From positions 2,542,001 through 2,606,000 of the forward strand of contig NZ_WFKL01000001.1 of the NCBI RefSeq assembly GCF_009208105.1: a DNA stretch of 64,000 bases, in the 5' to 3' direction. The notes below the pieces were generated by a model. That model did not search any database. It saw only the letters and a program-made list of their open reading frames with translations, and had not been told where the DNA came from. The position numbers were made by a program, and so were the translations under genes. This document shows positions 16,831-25,093 of this stretch, one piece after another (position 1 is the stretch's first letter; the number at the start of each line of letters is the position of its first letter). The DNA comes from Rouxiella sp. S1S-2 (GTDB taxonomy: Bacteria > Pseudomonadota > Gammaproteobacteria > Enterobacterales > Enterobacteriaceae).

Positions 16831-17212
16831 GCTCACCCTTGAATTTGCACTATTGAGAAGATAACGAGGAAAGAATTCTTCTCATGCAGAATGCTATGTT
16901 TATCGTATTTTTAAAAGACAACGTAAGCTAAGGATTGTATATAGATTATGTTAACAAGTATTAACATATTGTGGTAATTGGGGGAGGCCTTCGCTAAGTT
17001 TTTTAGTGTAGACGTGGAGAAGTCACTCGAACCGGTGTGGCTCAGGCAAGGTGAGGGGCACAGCGAAATACTCAGTAAAAACAGCGATTTCATTAAACAT
17101 TTGTGAATAAAAAAGCAGTTGATAAAAACATTTTTTTAACATAAAAATTAACGCGGCTGAACTATTTCAGCCTGAGATTAATTTTTACTTTTAGTGATTT
17201 AAGGGAACTGTA
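16831..17212. other. Gene-free gap between AraC and thioesterase genes
   Basis: No coding region seen. It should carry the araC-like promoter on the left and the thioesterase promoter on the right. The right end has a strong hairpin at 17143-17186. Confidence 0.4.
17143..17186. other. Two-tier hairpin just upstream of the thioesterase start
   Basis: Outer arms AAAAATTAA / TTAATTTTT and inner arms GGCTGAA-ctat-TTCAGCC form a 44-base structure ending in T5, 26 bases before the start codon. It looks like a terminator, or a leader attenuator, or the 3' end of an unannotated small RNA from the gap to the left. Confidence 0.5.
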
Positions 17213-17599
17213 ATGTTTGTAAAAAAATACAATGTAGATGAGAAACATATTGATTTTCAGGGCGTAGTCGATGGCCTTTACTATCCCTTCTATATGGAGT
17301 GGGCGCGCCATGCCTTTATGAAAGAGGCGCTGGGACTCGACCTTGAAGAGGAGTTCAATCAGGGTCGTATTCATATGGTGCTTGAATACTCAATGAAATT
17401 CCGTAAGAGCCTCCTGAAAGGGGACATGATGGAAGTAACTTGTAAGGTTATGAAAAACGAGAAGAAAAACCGCGCCAACTTTGTTCAGCAAATACTTGTG
17501 GACGGCGTTGTCTACTCGGAGGCCACCTTTATTGCCGCTTGCCTGGTTAACGGACGGCCCATTGTTCCAGAGGCGGTTTTGGCCGCAATGGAAGAGTAA
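17213..17599 (+). CDS. Hotdog-fold acyl-CoA thioesterase (4-hydroxybenzoyl-CoA thioesterase family)
   Basis: 128 residues. The N-terminal active-site stretch is HIDFQGVVDGLYYPFYMEWAR, where the aspartate before the helix is normally catalytic (as DxxGhvnn-YlxyxExaR in YbgC-like proteins). The later part, VLEYSMKFRKSLLKGDMMEV and EATFIAACLVNGRPIVP, follows the hotdog pattern. AAGGGA lies before the ATG. It should hydrolyse an acyl-CoA; substrate unknown. It is a single gene. Confidence 0.87.
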   Translation: MFVKKYNVDEKHIDFQGVVDGLYYPFYMEWARHAFMKEALGLDLEEEFNQGRIHMVLEYSMKFRKSLLKGDMMEVTCKVMKNEKKNRANFVQQILVDGVVYSEATFIAACLVNGRPIVPEAVLAAMEE

Positions 17600-17611
17600 G
17601 TCTCGTTAATC

Positions 17612-18301
17612 TTAATTCGCCAGTGTGCTAAAAATAGCGCCAACCGCAGAGGAAAGGCCCATCGCCAGAGCGCTCCAAAACGTCACTCTGACCACGGCGG
17701 GAAGTAAAGGCGCGCCGCCCGCTTTAGCGGCAACGCCCCCCAGCACGGCGAGCGAAAACAGCGCTGCAATCGCAATTGAGGGCAGCGCCCACTCTTTTCC
17801 GGCCAAAATAGCGACCAGTAAAGGTAAAAAAGCGCCCGCAGAAAAACTCATCGCCGAGGTCCAGGCAGCCTGAAGGGGACGCGCGGTGGTAATTTCAGAT
17901 ATGCCCAGTTCGTCACGCGCGTGTGCGCCCAGCGCGTCATGGCTCATCAACTGTTTTGCCACCTGCCGTGCCAGCGCAGGGTCGAGGCCACGACTCATAT
18001 AAATTGACGTCAGTTCATGAAATTCGCCCTGGTAATCTGCATCTAACTCTTTCTGCTCCTCCGCCAGCGCGGCTTTTTCCGTGTCTGACTGCGAGGATAC
18101 GGAAACATATTCCCCCGTTGCCATCGACATCGCGCCAGCCACTAATCCTGCCACGCCGGTCAATAAAATGCTCTGATGAGAGGCATTCGCCGATGCCACG
18201 CCTATTAAAAGGCTGGCTGTAGAAACGATGCCGTCATTGGCCCCCAATACCGCCGCTCTGAGCCAGCCAATTTTTTCAATACTGTGCGGTTCTCTGTGCA
18301 T
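17612..18301 (-). CDS. VIT1/CCC1-family membrane transporter
   Basis: 229 residues. The first helix LRAAVLGANDGIVSTASLLIGV and the second GLVAGAMSMATGEYVSVSSQ carry the conserved charged and Met/Glu residues of the vacuolar iron transporter family. A cytoplasmic insertion rich in Glu/Asp (about 70-130, EEQKELDADYQGEFHELTSIY) corresponds to the metal-binding domain. Three further helices follow. Family members move Fe(II) or Mn(II) across membranes, so metal detoxification is likely. It converges on the thioesterase gene with 12 bases between stops. Confidence 0.88.
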   Translation of the reverse strand: MHREPHSIEKIGWLRAAVLGANDGIVSTASLLIGVASANASHQSILLTGVAGLVAGAMSMATGEYVSVSSQSDTEKAALAEEQKELDADYQGEFHELTSIYMSRGLDPALARQVAKQLMSHDALGAHARDELGISEITTARPLQAAWTSAMSFSAGAFLPLLVAILAGKEWALPSIAIAALFSLAVLGGVAAKAGGAPLLPAVVRVTFWSALAMGLSSAVGAIFSTLAN

Positions 18302-18547
18302 GTTTTATCCATTGGTTTAATTGATAAATTGTCATCGTGGCTATTTTCTCGAAAGAGTGGCATCGCTGCGGCGAAACGACGTTTATTATCAACCCTTAAT
18401 GAGCCATGTTTTAGGGCGCTACCCTTTTATAAGTAAATTAACGTAAATTTGAGTAATTAACAGTAATGACGAGACAGGAATGTTTAGCCAAGGTCCAGTT
18501 TGAGTTATAAACCGTAAATCCTTGATTAATTGTTCGGTTCACGCCTA

Positions 18548-19123
18548 ATGAAGACCTTTGCGTCGTTAAAGAAAATTCTGTGCATTTCGTGTGTACTGCT
18601 GGCAGGGTGTGCGTCCAAGCCCCCTGCAAATAACGCTAATTTAAACGACACTGCCGATAATATAAGCAAAAGAGAGCAGGAGTCGGATTTAATTTCTGTC
18701 ATCGCCGCCCTGCACGATCAGATGCATTCTTGGCAGGGTACCCCCTACAGCTGGGGTGGCACAAAATTGTCCGGAGTAGACTGCTCGGGATTTGTGTGGC
18801 GAACGCTGAAAGACAGATTCAATCTTCCTATGGACAGGGTGACGACGACCGAGCTTATTCAGATGGGCAAGCGTGTGAATCGTAGCCAGCTTCAGCCCGG
18901 TGATCTGGTATTTTTCCGTATCGATCGCCAACTGCACGTCGGATTTTACGACACCCAGCAAAACTTCCTTCATGCCTCTTACAGCAAGGGCGTGATGCGA
19001 TCTTCGCTTGATAATCCCTATTGGAAATCAGTATTTCTCGAAGCACGTAGATTGCCGAAGGAGTATGACGCGCAAATCACCCTGAATTCTAAAAGCCATG
19101 AGAACATTTTGGCCAAGAACTGA
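18548..19123 (+). CDS. NlpC/P60-family lipoprotein (peptidoglycan endopeptidase-like)
   Basis: 191 residues. Lipobox VLLAGC (Cys21) follows a short Sec signal, with Ala-Ser after the cysteine, which favours outer-membrane sorting. The NlpC/P60 domain has catalytic Cys79 (GVDCSGFVW), His130 (RQLHVGFY) and third polar residue His142 (FLHASYSKGVM). The motif TPYSWGGTK precedes the cysteine. Length and arrangement are close to E. coli NlpC and MepS (Spr). The ATG has no strong Shine-Dalgarno; an upstream TTG would spoil the signal peptide. A terminator follows directly. Confidence 0.9.
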   Translation: MKTFASLKKILCISCVLLAGCASKPPANNANLNDTADNISKREQESDLISVIAALHDQMHSWQGTPYSWGGTKLSGVDCSGFVWRTLKDRFNLPMDRVTTTELIQMGKRVNRSQLQPGDLVFFRIDRQLHVGFYDTQQNFLHASYSKGVMRSSLDNPYWKSVFLEARRLPKEYDAQITLNSKSHENILAKN

Positions 19124-19138
19124 CGGCAGACTGGGTTT

Positions 19139-19163
19139 TAAAAGGCCGCTTGCGGCCTTTTTT
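19139..19163 (+). terminator. Rho-independent terminator after the nlpC-like gene
   Basis: AAAAGGCCGC-tt-GCGGCCTTTTTT: GC-rich stem followed by T6, starting about 16 bases after the stop codon. Confidence 0.92.
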
Positions 19164-19190
19164 ATAATCCTGGGTGAAATTAAGCAGCCA

Positions 19191-20054
19191 TTAATGACTG
19201 TTTAATTTGACGTTGAATTTACCGGCCTGGTAGTCAAGAATGGCCTGATTAATTTCCTGCATGTTGTTCATCACGAACGGCCCGTGAGAAACGATCGGTT
19301 CGCGGATTTTATCGGCATGGCCAAACAGTATCACCGCATCGTCGACAGCAGTGACAGTCACGCTGTCGTCTGTGCCGTCCAGCTCAATGAGGTGCCATGC
19401 CTGCGCCTCGTCATCGCCAATTTGCAAACGACCCTTCACAGTATACAAAAACACTTCACGCGCTGCCGGTGCACGTAGAGTCACTTCAGTGCCTGCGGCA
19501 AGCTGCACTGTCATCATGGTGACGTCGGTGAGAGTTTTAATCGGCCCGCTGACGCCGGCCACCTCGCCCGAAATCAAACTCACCGACCCTTTACCGTGAC
19601 TCAGTGGGATCTGCGGGATTTCTGCAGCCTGCAATCCCACGTAGCGGGGATCGGTCATTTTAAGCCGCGAGGGTAAATTCACCCACAGCTGCAAAATCTC
19701 AAGTTCTCCGCCGTGTTTTTTAAATGATTCAGGAGAAAGCTCAGAGTGGATCAGCCCAGAACCAGCGGTCATCCACTGCACGCCACCCGGCCCAATAATA
19801 CTTTCATGGCCGCCGGTATCTTTATGAGATAGCTCGCCGCGTAAAATAAAAGTAACGGTCTCAAAACCACGATGAGGGTGTGGGCCAAAAGGCAGACCCA
19901 AATTATCGGGTGCATAAACCTGCGGGCCGTGATGGTTTAGAAATAAAAAAGGGTCGAGATGTTCCAGCTGTGGACCTGGAACTGGTCTGCGCGTCTGCAA
20001 ATCGCGGATGTCGTCCCGATACGCTTTGTACTGTTGTGTGATACGGCGGGTCAT
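19191..20054 (-). CDS. Pirin family protein
   Basis: 287 residues from ATG preceded by GGAGAG (an in-frame TTG four codons earlier is less likely). It is a bicupin: the N-terminal cupin holds the metal ligands His59 and His61 (GPHPHRGFETVTF), His103 and Glu105 (GSGLIHSELSPES). The C-terminal cupin has REVFLYTVKGRLQIGDD. Some bacterial pirins have quercetin 2,3-dioxygenase activity, others bind partners such as pyruvate dehydrogenase; no role can be assigned here. It is a single gene. Confidence 0.9.
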   Translation of the reverse strand: MTRRITQQYKAYRDDIRDLQTRRPVPGPQLEHLDPFLFLNHHGPQVYAPDNLGLPFGPHPHRGFETVTFILRGELSHKDTGGHESIIGPGGVQWMTAGSGLIHSELSPESFKKHGGELEILQLWVNLPSRLKMTDPRYVGLQAAEIPQIPLSHGKGSVSLISGEVAGVSGPIKTLTDVTMMTVQLAAGTEVTLRAPAAREVFLYTVKGRLQIGDDEAQAWHLIELDGTDDSVTVTAVDDAVILFGHADKIREPIVSHGPFVMNNMQEINQAILDYQAGKFNVKLNSH

Positions 20055-20285
20055 AATTCTCTCCAATGCTTGCTGGTGTGGCTTATCAAAATAGCGCCTA
20101 AGTATTATAGCTAAGCGGCAATGGAGTTATTGCCATAATGCGGAAAATGATTATTAATCTCTAGATTAGTTTCATCCCGTGCGTAACTTAATCCTAGTCT
20201 CGCAATAATTGTATCAGGTAATGTTGACGAATATTTCATACTCAACTATATGTTGAAACTCAACAAAAAAAGATGAGTACAGCCT

Positions 20286-22220
20286 TTGAACTTTAGAACT
20301 GATATCAATGGACTAAGAGCCATTGCCGTGATTGCCGTAGTCATCTTTCATTTCAGCGCAACATCAGTTCCTGGTGGTTTTGCCGGTGTTGATATTTTCT
20401 TTGTAATATCTGGTTTTTTAATGACGAGCATTATATTAAGAGGACTGGAACCCCCCCCCTTTAGTCTCTTTAAGTTTTATGTCGCACGGGCAAACAGAAT
20501 AATACCTTCACTTGCCGTGGTCTGTCTGGTACTGCTTGTTCTCGGATGGTTCTATCTTGCCCCGATGGACTATCGAATGCTGGGTAAACACGTCAGCGGC
20601 AGTCTGTCCTTTTTATCCAATGTAATATATTGGCGCGAGGCGGGGTACTTTGATGCAGCCTCCAAAGAAAAATGGCTCTTACATACTTGGTCATTATCCG
20701 TAGAGTGGCAGTTTTATATTATATACCCCATCATATTGATGGCCTTAAACACGTTATTTTCCCTGGCCGCGATTAAGCGGTTGTTAGTTGTCGGAACCTG
20801 CTTAGGGTTTGCCACCTGTATCTTTGTCACCCTAAAATGGCCTACACCTGCCTATTATTTATTTCCTACGCGAGCCTGGGAAATGATGTTTGGTGGTTTG
20901 GCGTATATTTATCCCATTGCGTTAAAAGAGGTCTCAAAGAAAGGGGTGGAGCTGTCTGGCTTAACGTTAATCTGCCTCTCCTACTTTTTAATGAACAGCA
21001 GCATGCCATGGCCTGGGTACTATGCCTTGGTGCCCGTAGTTGGCAGCTATCTTATTATCATTGCCAACAGGCAGCGCAGTGTACTGACAGATAATGTTAT
21101 TTTTCGATATCTGGGCAAGTGGTCTTACTCAATTTACCTTTGGCACTGGCCGGTGGTGGTGGTGGGGTACTACTTCAATATCAGTCATTGGTTGTACGTT
21201 GGCCTGCCGCTTTCAATCATGCTCGGCTTTGTTAATTATCAACTTGTCGAGTCTTTCAGGTTTACATCTTTCGACCGTTGGACTGCAATACTACAGGTAA
21301 AGCCGCTGCATTATGTTGCAATTGTGGGTCTTGCGGGCAGTATAGTTTTTGCTTTCAAAGGACAAAATGAGCTAACCGTTTTTATGACGCCTGAACAGCA
21401 CCAGGCGTTGAATTCCCTGCAAAATCGCATTGTGATGCCCTATCGTGGAAACGGCTATTGTTTCTATGACTTTAATTCAGATAAAACACTTAAACCAAAT
21501 AACAAGCAGGCCACTGAGTGTATTTTAGGTGATAAAAGCAAAGCGCCAGACACGCTGCTATTCGGCTCGTCATTTGCGGGAATGTATGACCCTTTACTCG
21601 ATGAAGTGTTTGATGAAAACGGAAAATCACTTAACTCTGTTTCAACAAATTGGTGCTCACCCATATTAGAAGATAATTTTGTAGGGCCTAAAACAGATAT
21701 TTCTTATACGCAATGTTTAAGCAATCGTCACTACTTGCACAATGTCATTAAGCAAAAATTATACAAAACCATTATTCTTGCCGATGAATGGGATGTCGTA
21801 GAGAATAAGGGATTACTGGGTAGCGTTGAAAATTTGGTCAAGCAGGCCAGTGAAAAGGGTATCAACGTGGTTATTCTGCCGATCCCTAAACAATATACTC
21901 AAGACCCTTTGCAACTCTATTACAGAGAGTATTTACGTAATGAGAAGATTGATTTGTCTCAGGATAATATTCCTGGCGAAAGTGACGATTTGATAAATCA
22001 AAAGTTGCAAACAATGGCTCAAAAATACAGCAATGTTCATTTCATACCCCGAGACAGTCTCTTTATCAAAAGTGGTTTATTTTATTCAAAAGAACAAAAT
22101 ATTATGGTGCCGTATACCTTGGATGGAGAACACATTTCCATGCTTGGCTCCCAAAGTGCAGCAGAACACTTCTTGCAGTCAGAAGATTACAAAAAAATAT
22201 TTAAACCCATAATCAATTGA
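20286..22220 (+). CDS. Membrane O-acyltransferase (acyltransferase-3, OafA type) with SGNH domain
   Basis: 644 residues. Residues 1-350 form ten or so membrane helices with the family motifs DINGLRAIAVIAVVIFHF (His22 essential in relatives), GGFAGVDIFFVISGFLM and YVARANRIIPSL. The C-terminal third is a periplasmic SGNH domain: FGSSFAG block and the late DGEHISMLG with the catalytic Asp/His. Such proteins acetylate O-antigen or other surface glycans. The start is TTG; an out-of-frame ATG 13 bases earlier gives only a seven-codon ORF. Codons 56-58 are a run of nine C. It is a lone gene in AT-rich surroundings, suggesting transfer. Confidence 0.9.
   Translation: MNFRTDINGLRAIAVIAVVIFHFSATSVPGGFAGVDIFFVISGFLMTSIILRGLEPPPFSLFKFYVARANRIIPSLAVVCLVLLVLGWFYLAPMDYRMLGKHVSGSLSFLSNVIYWREAGYFDAASKEKWLLHTWSLSVEWQFYIIYPIILMALNTLFSLAAIKRLLVVGTCLGFATCIFVTLKWPTPAYYLFPTRAWEMMFGGLAYIYPIALKEVSKKGVELSGLTLICLSYFLMNSSMPWPGYYALVPVVGSYLIIIANRQRSVLTDNVIFRYLGKWSYSIYLWHWPVVVVGYYFNISHWLYVGLPLSIMLGFVNYQLVESFRFTSFDRWTAILQVKPLHYVAIVGLAGSIVFAFKGQNELTVFMTPEQHQALNSLQNRIVMPYRGNGYCFYDFNSDKTLKPNNKQATECILGDKSKAPDTLLFGSSFAGMYDPLLDEVFDENGKSLNSVSTNWCSPILEDNFVGPKTDISYTQCLSNRHYLHNVIKQKLYKTIILADEWDVVENKGLLGSVENLVKQASEKGINVVILPIPKQYTQDPLQLYYREYLRNEKIDLSQDNIPGESDDLINQKLQTMAQKYSNVHFIPRDSLFIKSGLFYSKEQNIMVPYTLDGEHISMLGSQSAAEHFLQSEDYKKIFKPIIN
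20451..20459 (+). repeat. C9 homopolymer inside the acyltransferase gene
   Basis: Nine consecutive C residues encode Pro-Pro-Pro. Gain or loss of one base would shift the frame early in the protein. Slipped-strand phase variation is possible but unproven. Confidence 0.6.
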
Positions 22221-22307
22221 GCCCGATAACTCTGGCTCATTACCGATATCTATTACTCCAGGCGAGAGGATGCGTCTTAGATATAGGGTTCATATGACTC
22301 ACCAGCA

Positions 22308-22324
22308 TGCACCTTTTAAGTGCA
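22308..22324. promoter_or_regulatory. NtrC-type enhancer site
   Basis: TGCACC-tttta-AGTGCA fits the TGCACY-N5-RGTGCA pattern of NtrC sites exactly. Its centre is about 85 bases upstream of the start point expected from the sigma-54 promoter, a normal enhancer distance. Confidence 0.65.
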
Positions 22325-22374
22325 AGTTCATCAACAACCCTGGCACAAAGTAACACCTGGCTTGTATGGCCAGA

Positions 22375-22390
22375 CGGCACATCCATTGCA
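22375..22390 (+). promoter_or_regulatory. Sigma-54 promoter of the nac-like gene
   Basis: CGGCACATCCATTGCA matches TGGCACG-N4-TTGCW: GG at 22376-22377 and GC at 22388-22389 with exactly 10 bases between. It differs only at the flanking T and G. Transcription would start near 22400, leaving a 150-base leader. Confidence 0.65.
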
Positions 22391-22553
22391 ATTACTTATA
22401 CTTAATGCCCGAAATTGACCGCGATTTTCACGACGTTAGCGCTTTTTGTTCATACACGACCTTGATGGCCTGAATATTGCTTCCCTGTTAGCAGTAGAAA
22501 GGTTACCTGGCAGTGCACAGATAAGTCAGCAGCGTTCAAAAACGGGGTCGGTC

Positions 22554-23477
22554 ATGAATCTTAGACGTTTAAAATATTACGTAAAAATCGTCGATATCGG
22601 CAGTCTGACGCAGGCGGCTGAGGTGCTGCATATTGCGCAACCCGCACTCAGCCAGCAGTTGGCGGCGCTGGAGGGCGAACTTGATCAGCAACTCCTCATC
22701 CGCACCAAGCGCGGCGTCACCCCGACCGAAGCCGGAAAAATTCTTTACGCCCATGCTCAGACCATTCTTCGCCAGTGTGAACAGGCGCAGAGTGCCGTTG
22801 ATAACGCCGGCAGCGCGCTGAGTGGTCACGTTTGCGTCGGGCTTGCGCCTTCCACCGCAGCGTCGCTGCTGGCGATGCCGCTGATTCAAGCGGTTAAGGC
22901 CCAGCATCCGGGGATTGTGCTGTATCTCAATGAAAACTTTGGGTCGCCGATGAGTGAGCAGATCATGAACGGGCGCATGGACATGGCGGTGATTTATGGC
23001 GATCGCCAGGTGCACGGTTTGTCATTCGTTCCGCTTATGAAAGAGGACCTTTATTTGGTGGGATCGGCGCAGGTATCTACGCCTGACATTACCGTTGAAC
23101 TTGCCGATGTGGTAAAGCGTGAACTCTTTATGCCAAGGCCTTACAACGTCGTGCGCAGGTTGGTGGATGAAACACTGCAGCGCGAAAAGTTGAAGGCCAA
23201 TATTATTGCAGAAATAGAATCGCCTTCCACGCTCAATGCTGCGGTAACGAGCGGGTTAGGTGTGACCATTTTGCCGGAGTCAGCAGCGCGCGAAATGGCT
23301 TCACAACCAGGAGTCTGGCTATCGCGCATCGTTTCGCCCGCGATTCAGGCACCGCTTTCTTTCTGTATGTCTGACCATCTTTCCCTGTCGCCACCGGCGC
23401 AGGCGGTAAAAGACATTATGCTGTCGATGATGGTAAAACGCACTCAGGACAATCGTCCTTTGATGCTGGTTCACTAA
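22554..23477 (+). CDS. nac: LysR-family nitrogen assimilation regulator, Nac-like
   Basis: 307 residues. The N-terminal helix-turn-helix is nearly that of Klebsiella/E. coli Nac: YVKIVDIGSLTQAAEVLHI, then AQPALSQQLAALEGEL and LLIRTKRGVTPTEAGKILY. The effector domain is more divergent but has EIESPSTLNAAVTSGLGVT and LPESAAR as in Nac. The ATG is placed by homology; the ribosome site is weak. In enteric bacteria nac is made under nitrogen limitation from a sigma-54/NtrC promoter and switches on sigma-70 nitrogen-scavenging operons. The upstream sites here fit that. It could also be a Nac paralogue dedicated to the PxpA/ABC cluster downstream. Confidence 0.88.
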   Translation: MNLRRLKYYVKIVDIGSLTQAAEVLHIAQPALSQQLAALEGELDQQLLIRTKRGVTPTEAGKILYAHAQTILRQCEQAQSAVDNAGSALSGHVCVGLAPSTAASLLAMPLIQAVKAQHPGIVLYLNENFGSPMSEQIMNGRMDMAVIYGDRQVHGLSFVPLMKEDLYLVGSAQVSTPDITVELADVVKRELFMPRPYNVVRRLVDETLQREKLKANIIAEIESPSTLNAAVTSGLGVTILPESAAREMASQPGVWLSRIVSPAIQAPLSFCMSDHLSLSPPAQAVKDIMLSMMVKRTQDNRPLMLVH

Positions 23478-23489
23478 GCATTGAATCAT

Positions 23490-23508
23490 TAATAAGAGAG
23501 TCTTATTA
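23490..23508. promoter_or_regulatory. Nac-type LysR box / perfect inverted repeat
   Basis: TAATAAGA-gag-TCTTATTA is a perfect 8-bp dyad just after the nac-like gene. It contains ATA-N9-TAT (23492-23506), the published Nac consensus form. It may be the activator site for the downstream cluster. A weak terminator is the alternative, but there is no T-tract. Confidence 0.5.
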
Positions 23509-23534
23509 CCACACAGGGAAACCCTCTTTCAGGC

Positions 23535-23570
23535 TGAGAATACGGCGCGCTACAGTTGCCGTTATTCTCA
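23535..23570. terminator. Hairpin after the nac-like gene
   Basis: TGAGAATACGGC pairs with GCCGTTATTCTCA (one bulged T) around an 11-base loop. No long T-tract follows, so it may slow rather than end transcription, or may act as an RNA processing site. Confidence 0.35.
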
Positions 23571-23726
23571 AATTAGCTCGGCTGAGGGTGAGTGTATGCT
23601 GCAGAAAACATCTCCCACCTCTCAATTCCGCGCTTTTCCGGTCTCGTTTCGGGCGAATTATCACGTCTGTTGAACGTATAAAACAGCACCGTTCGGCAGC
23701 TCCACGACGCGTATTCAGGGTGAAAA

Positions 23727-24122
23727 ATGTTAGCGATTAACGAAATCCGCAAAATTGCGCAAAAGATGCAGGCGTCCGGGTTGGGGAAAATAGAAATCAG
23801 TGGCAAAAACTTTTCACTGCGGCTGCACTGCGCCAACAAGGACGAACTGTTTACGGCCCCGCGAACAAAACAGGGGCTGGACATTAAAGCGATTCAACAA
23901 GGACGCTTCTGGAACAGGCATCCGCTGCAGCAAAAAGCCGCAATAGAACAGGGTAATAAGGTTAACGCCGGAGACTGCCTGGGTTTCCTGCAGACCGGTG
24001 ATCTGCTGTTACCGATTCGCAGTCCGCGCGACGGTGAAATTATTTGTCTGGCGGTGAATAACGGTGACCGCGTCGGGCGCGGCAGAAAGCTTTATACACT
24101 TCTTCCGTCCGATGACCAATAA
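23727..24122 (+). CDS. Biotin-carboxyl-carrier-like protein lacking the biotin lysine
   Basis: 131 residues that align end to end with AccB. The N-terminal helix is EIRKIAQKMQASGLGKIEIS and the C-terminal part has the biotinyl/lipoyl fold (GNKVNAGDCLGFL, then PRDGEIICLAVNNGDRVGRG). Where AccB has VEAMKMMNQI this protein has LQTGDLLLPI, so the biotin-accepting lysine is Asp92 and the flanking Met residues are gone. It cannot be biotinylated at the usual site. No biotin carboxylase gene is adjacent. It sits 13 bases before pxpA, so it is probably a structural or binding partner in that pathway. Confidence 0.8.
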   Translation: MLAINEIRKIAQKMQASGLGKIEISGKNFSLRLHCANKDELFTAPRTKQGLDIKAIQQGRFWNRHPLQQKAAIEQGNKVNAGDCLGFLQTGDLLLPIRSPRDGEIICLAVNNGDRVGRGRKLYTLLPSDDQ

Positions 24123-24135
24123 AGGAGAAAAAACA

Positions 24136-24918
24136 ATGCGATTCATCGATTTAAACGCCGATCTCGGCGAGGGATTTGGCGATTACCGCATTGCCGACGA
24201 CAGCGCTCTGATGTCAGTCATAAGCTCCGCCAATATTGCCTGCGGCTTTCACGCCGGAGATGCGGTGATTATGGCTGCAAGCGTGGCGAAGGCAAAAGAG
24301 CTAGGCATCGACCTTGGTGCGCACGTTGGCTTCCCCGATTTGTCAGGTTTTGGCCGCCGCCGTATGCAAATAGACACCGCGACGCTGGCACAGTATGTGA
24401 TTTATCAGCTCGGCGCATTGGCCGGATTTGCCTGCGTGGCCGATTATCCGCTCACGCACATGAGTTTTCACGGCGCACTGGGCAACATGGCAGCCGAAGA
24501 CGAGGCGCTTGCCATGCCGCTGTTGCGCGCCGTTCAATCGTTTGATGCCAAACTCATTGTTAGCACCACTGCAGGCAATGCGGTAGAGCGCTGTGCACGC
24601 GAGCTTGGTATGCCGGTTGCCTGCACGCTGCTGGCCGACCGTGCTTATCACAGCGACGGAATGCTGGTAAGTCGCGGCAAACCGGGTGCGGTGATACACC
24701 GCCCAGAGCAGGTGACAGCGCGTATTCGCCAGTGGTTGACGGACGGTACGCTGACCAGCATTGAAGGCGTGGCGATCCCGATGCCTATATCCTCAATTCT
24801 TTTACACGGCGATACCGAAGGCGCGGTGGCGCTGGCGAAGCAAATAAGACGCGAGATAGAACACACTCCAGGCTGTGAAATTCGCTCGATTTCACGCCAG
24901 CTGGCGACGCATATTTAA
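24136..24918 (+). CDS. pxpA: LamB/YcsF-family protein, 5-oxoprolinase subunit A-like (PxpA)
   Basis: 260 residues beginning DLNADLGEGFGDYRIADD, the family hallmark, followed by SANIACGFHAGDAVIM, GAHVGFPDLSGFGRR and LADRAYHSDGMLVSRGKPGAV. AAAGGAG precedes the ATG. In E. coli PxpA acts with PxpB and PxpC in ATP-dependent opening of 5-oxoproline to glutamate. Neither PxpB nor PxpC is encoded nearby; the neighbours are a biotin-less carrier protein, an SDR and an amino-acid ABC importer. The activity may depend on partners elsewhere or be a different lactam hydrolysis. Confidence 0.92.
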   Translation: MRFIDLNADLGEGFGDYRIADDSALMSVISSANIACGFHAGDAVIMAASVAKAKELGIDLGAHVGFPDLSGFGRRRMQIDTATLAQYVIYQLGALAGFACVADYPLTHMSFHGALGNMAAEDEALAMPLLRAVQSFDAKLIVSTTAGNAVERCARELGMPVACTLLADRAYHSDGMLVSRGKPGAVIHRPEQVTARIRQWLTDGTLTSIEGVAIPMPISSILLHGDTEGAVALAKQIRREIEHTPGCEIRSISRQLATHI

Positions 24919-25093
24919 AACTTTTACCTGATATAACAACGGAGTGAGTTTGATTAGCAGGGTTCATAAGATGGCCTTATTGCCACACACCCTTTCAGTC
25001 TTATCCGTTAACACCGTTACCCGATACATTCGAATTAATCCCCCATTAAACGTCAGACAGGCATTTAATGGACATGTTCAAAGAGGAATTTTT

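Larger units (their letters stand above)
22221..22553. other. Control region of the nac-like gene
   Basis: No gene. It contains an NtrC-type site and a sigma-54 promoter listed separately, and leaves about 150 bases of leader before the nac-like start. An open frame upstream of that start has no family similarity and is treated as leader. Confidence 0.6.

Noticed and set aside
22446..22553. N-terminal extension of the Nac-like protein by 36 residues
   Set aside because: The extension is unlike any LysR N-terminus and the ATG at 22554 begins exactly where Nac begins.
24944..25093. 50-residue N-terminal extension of the SDR
   Set aside because: Basic, non-SDR sequence; the ATG at 25094 has AGAGGAA and starts the normal Rossmann fold.
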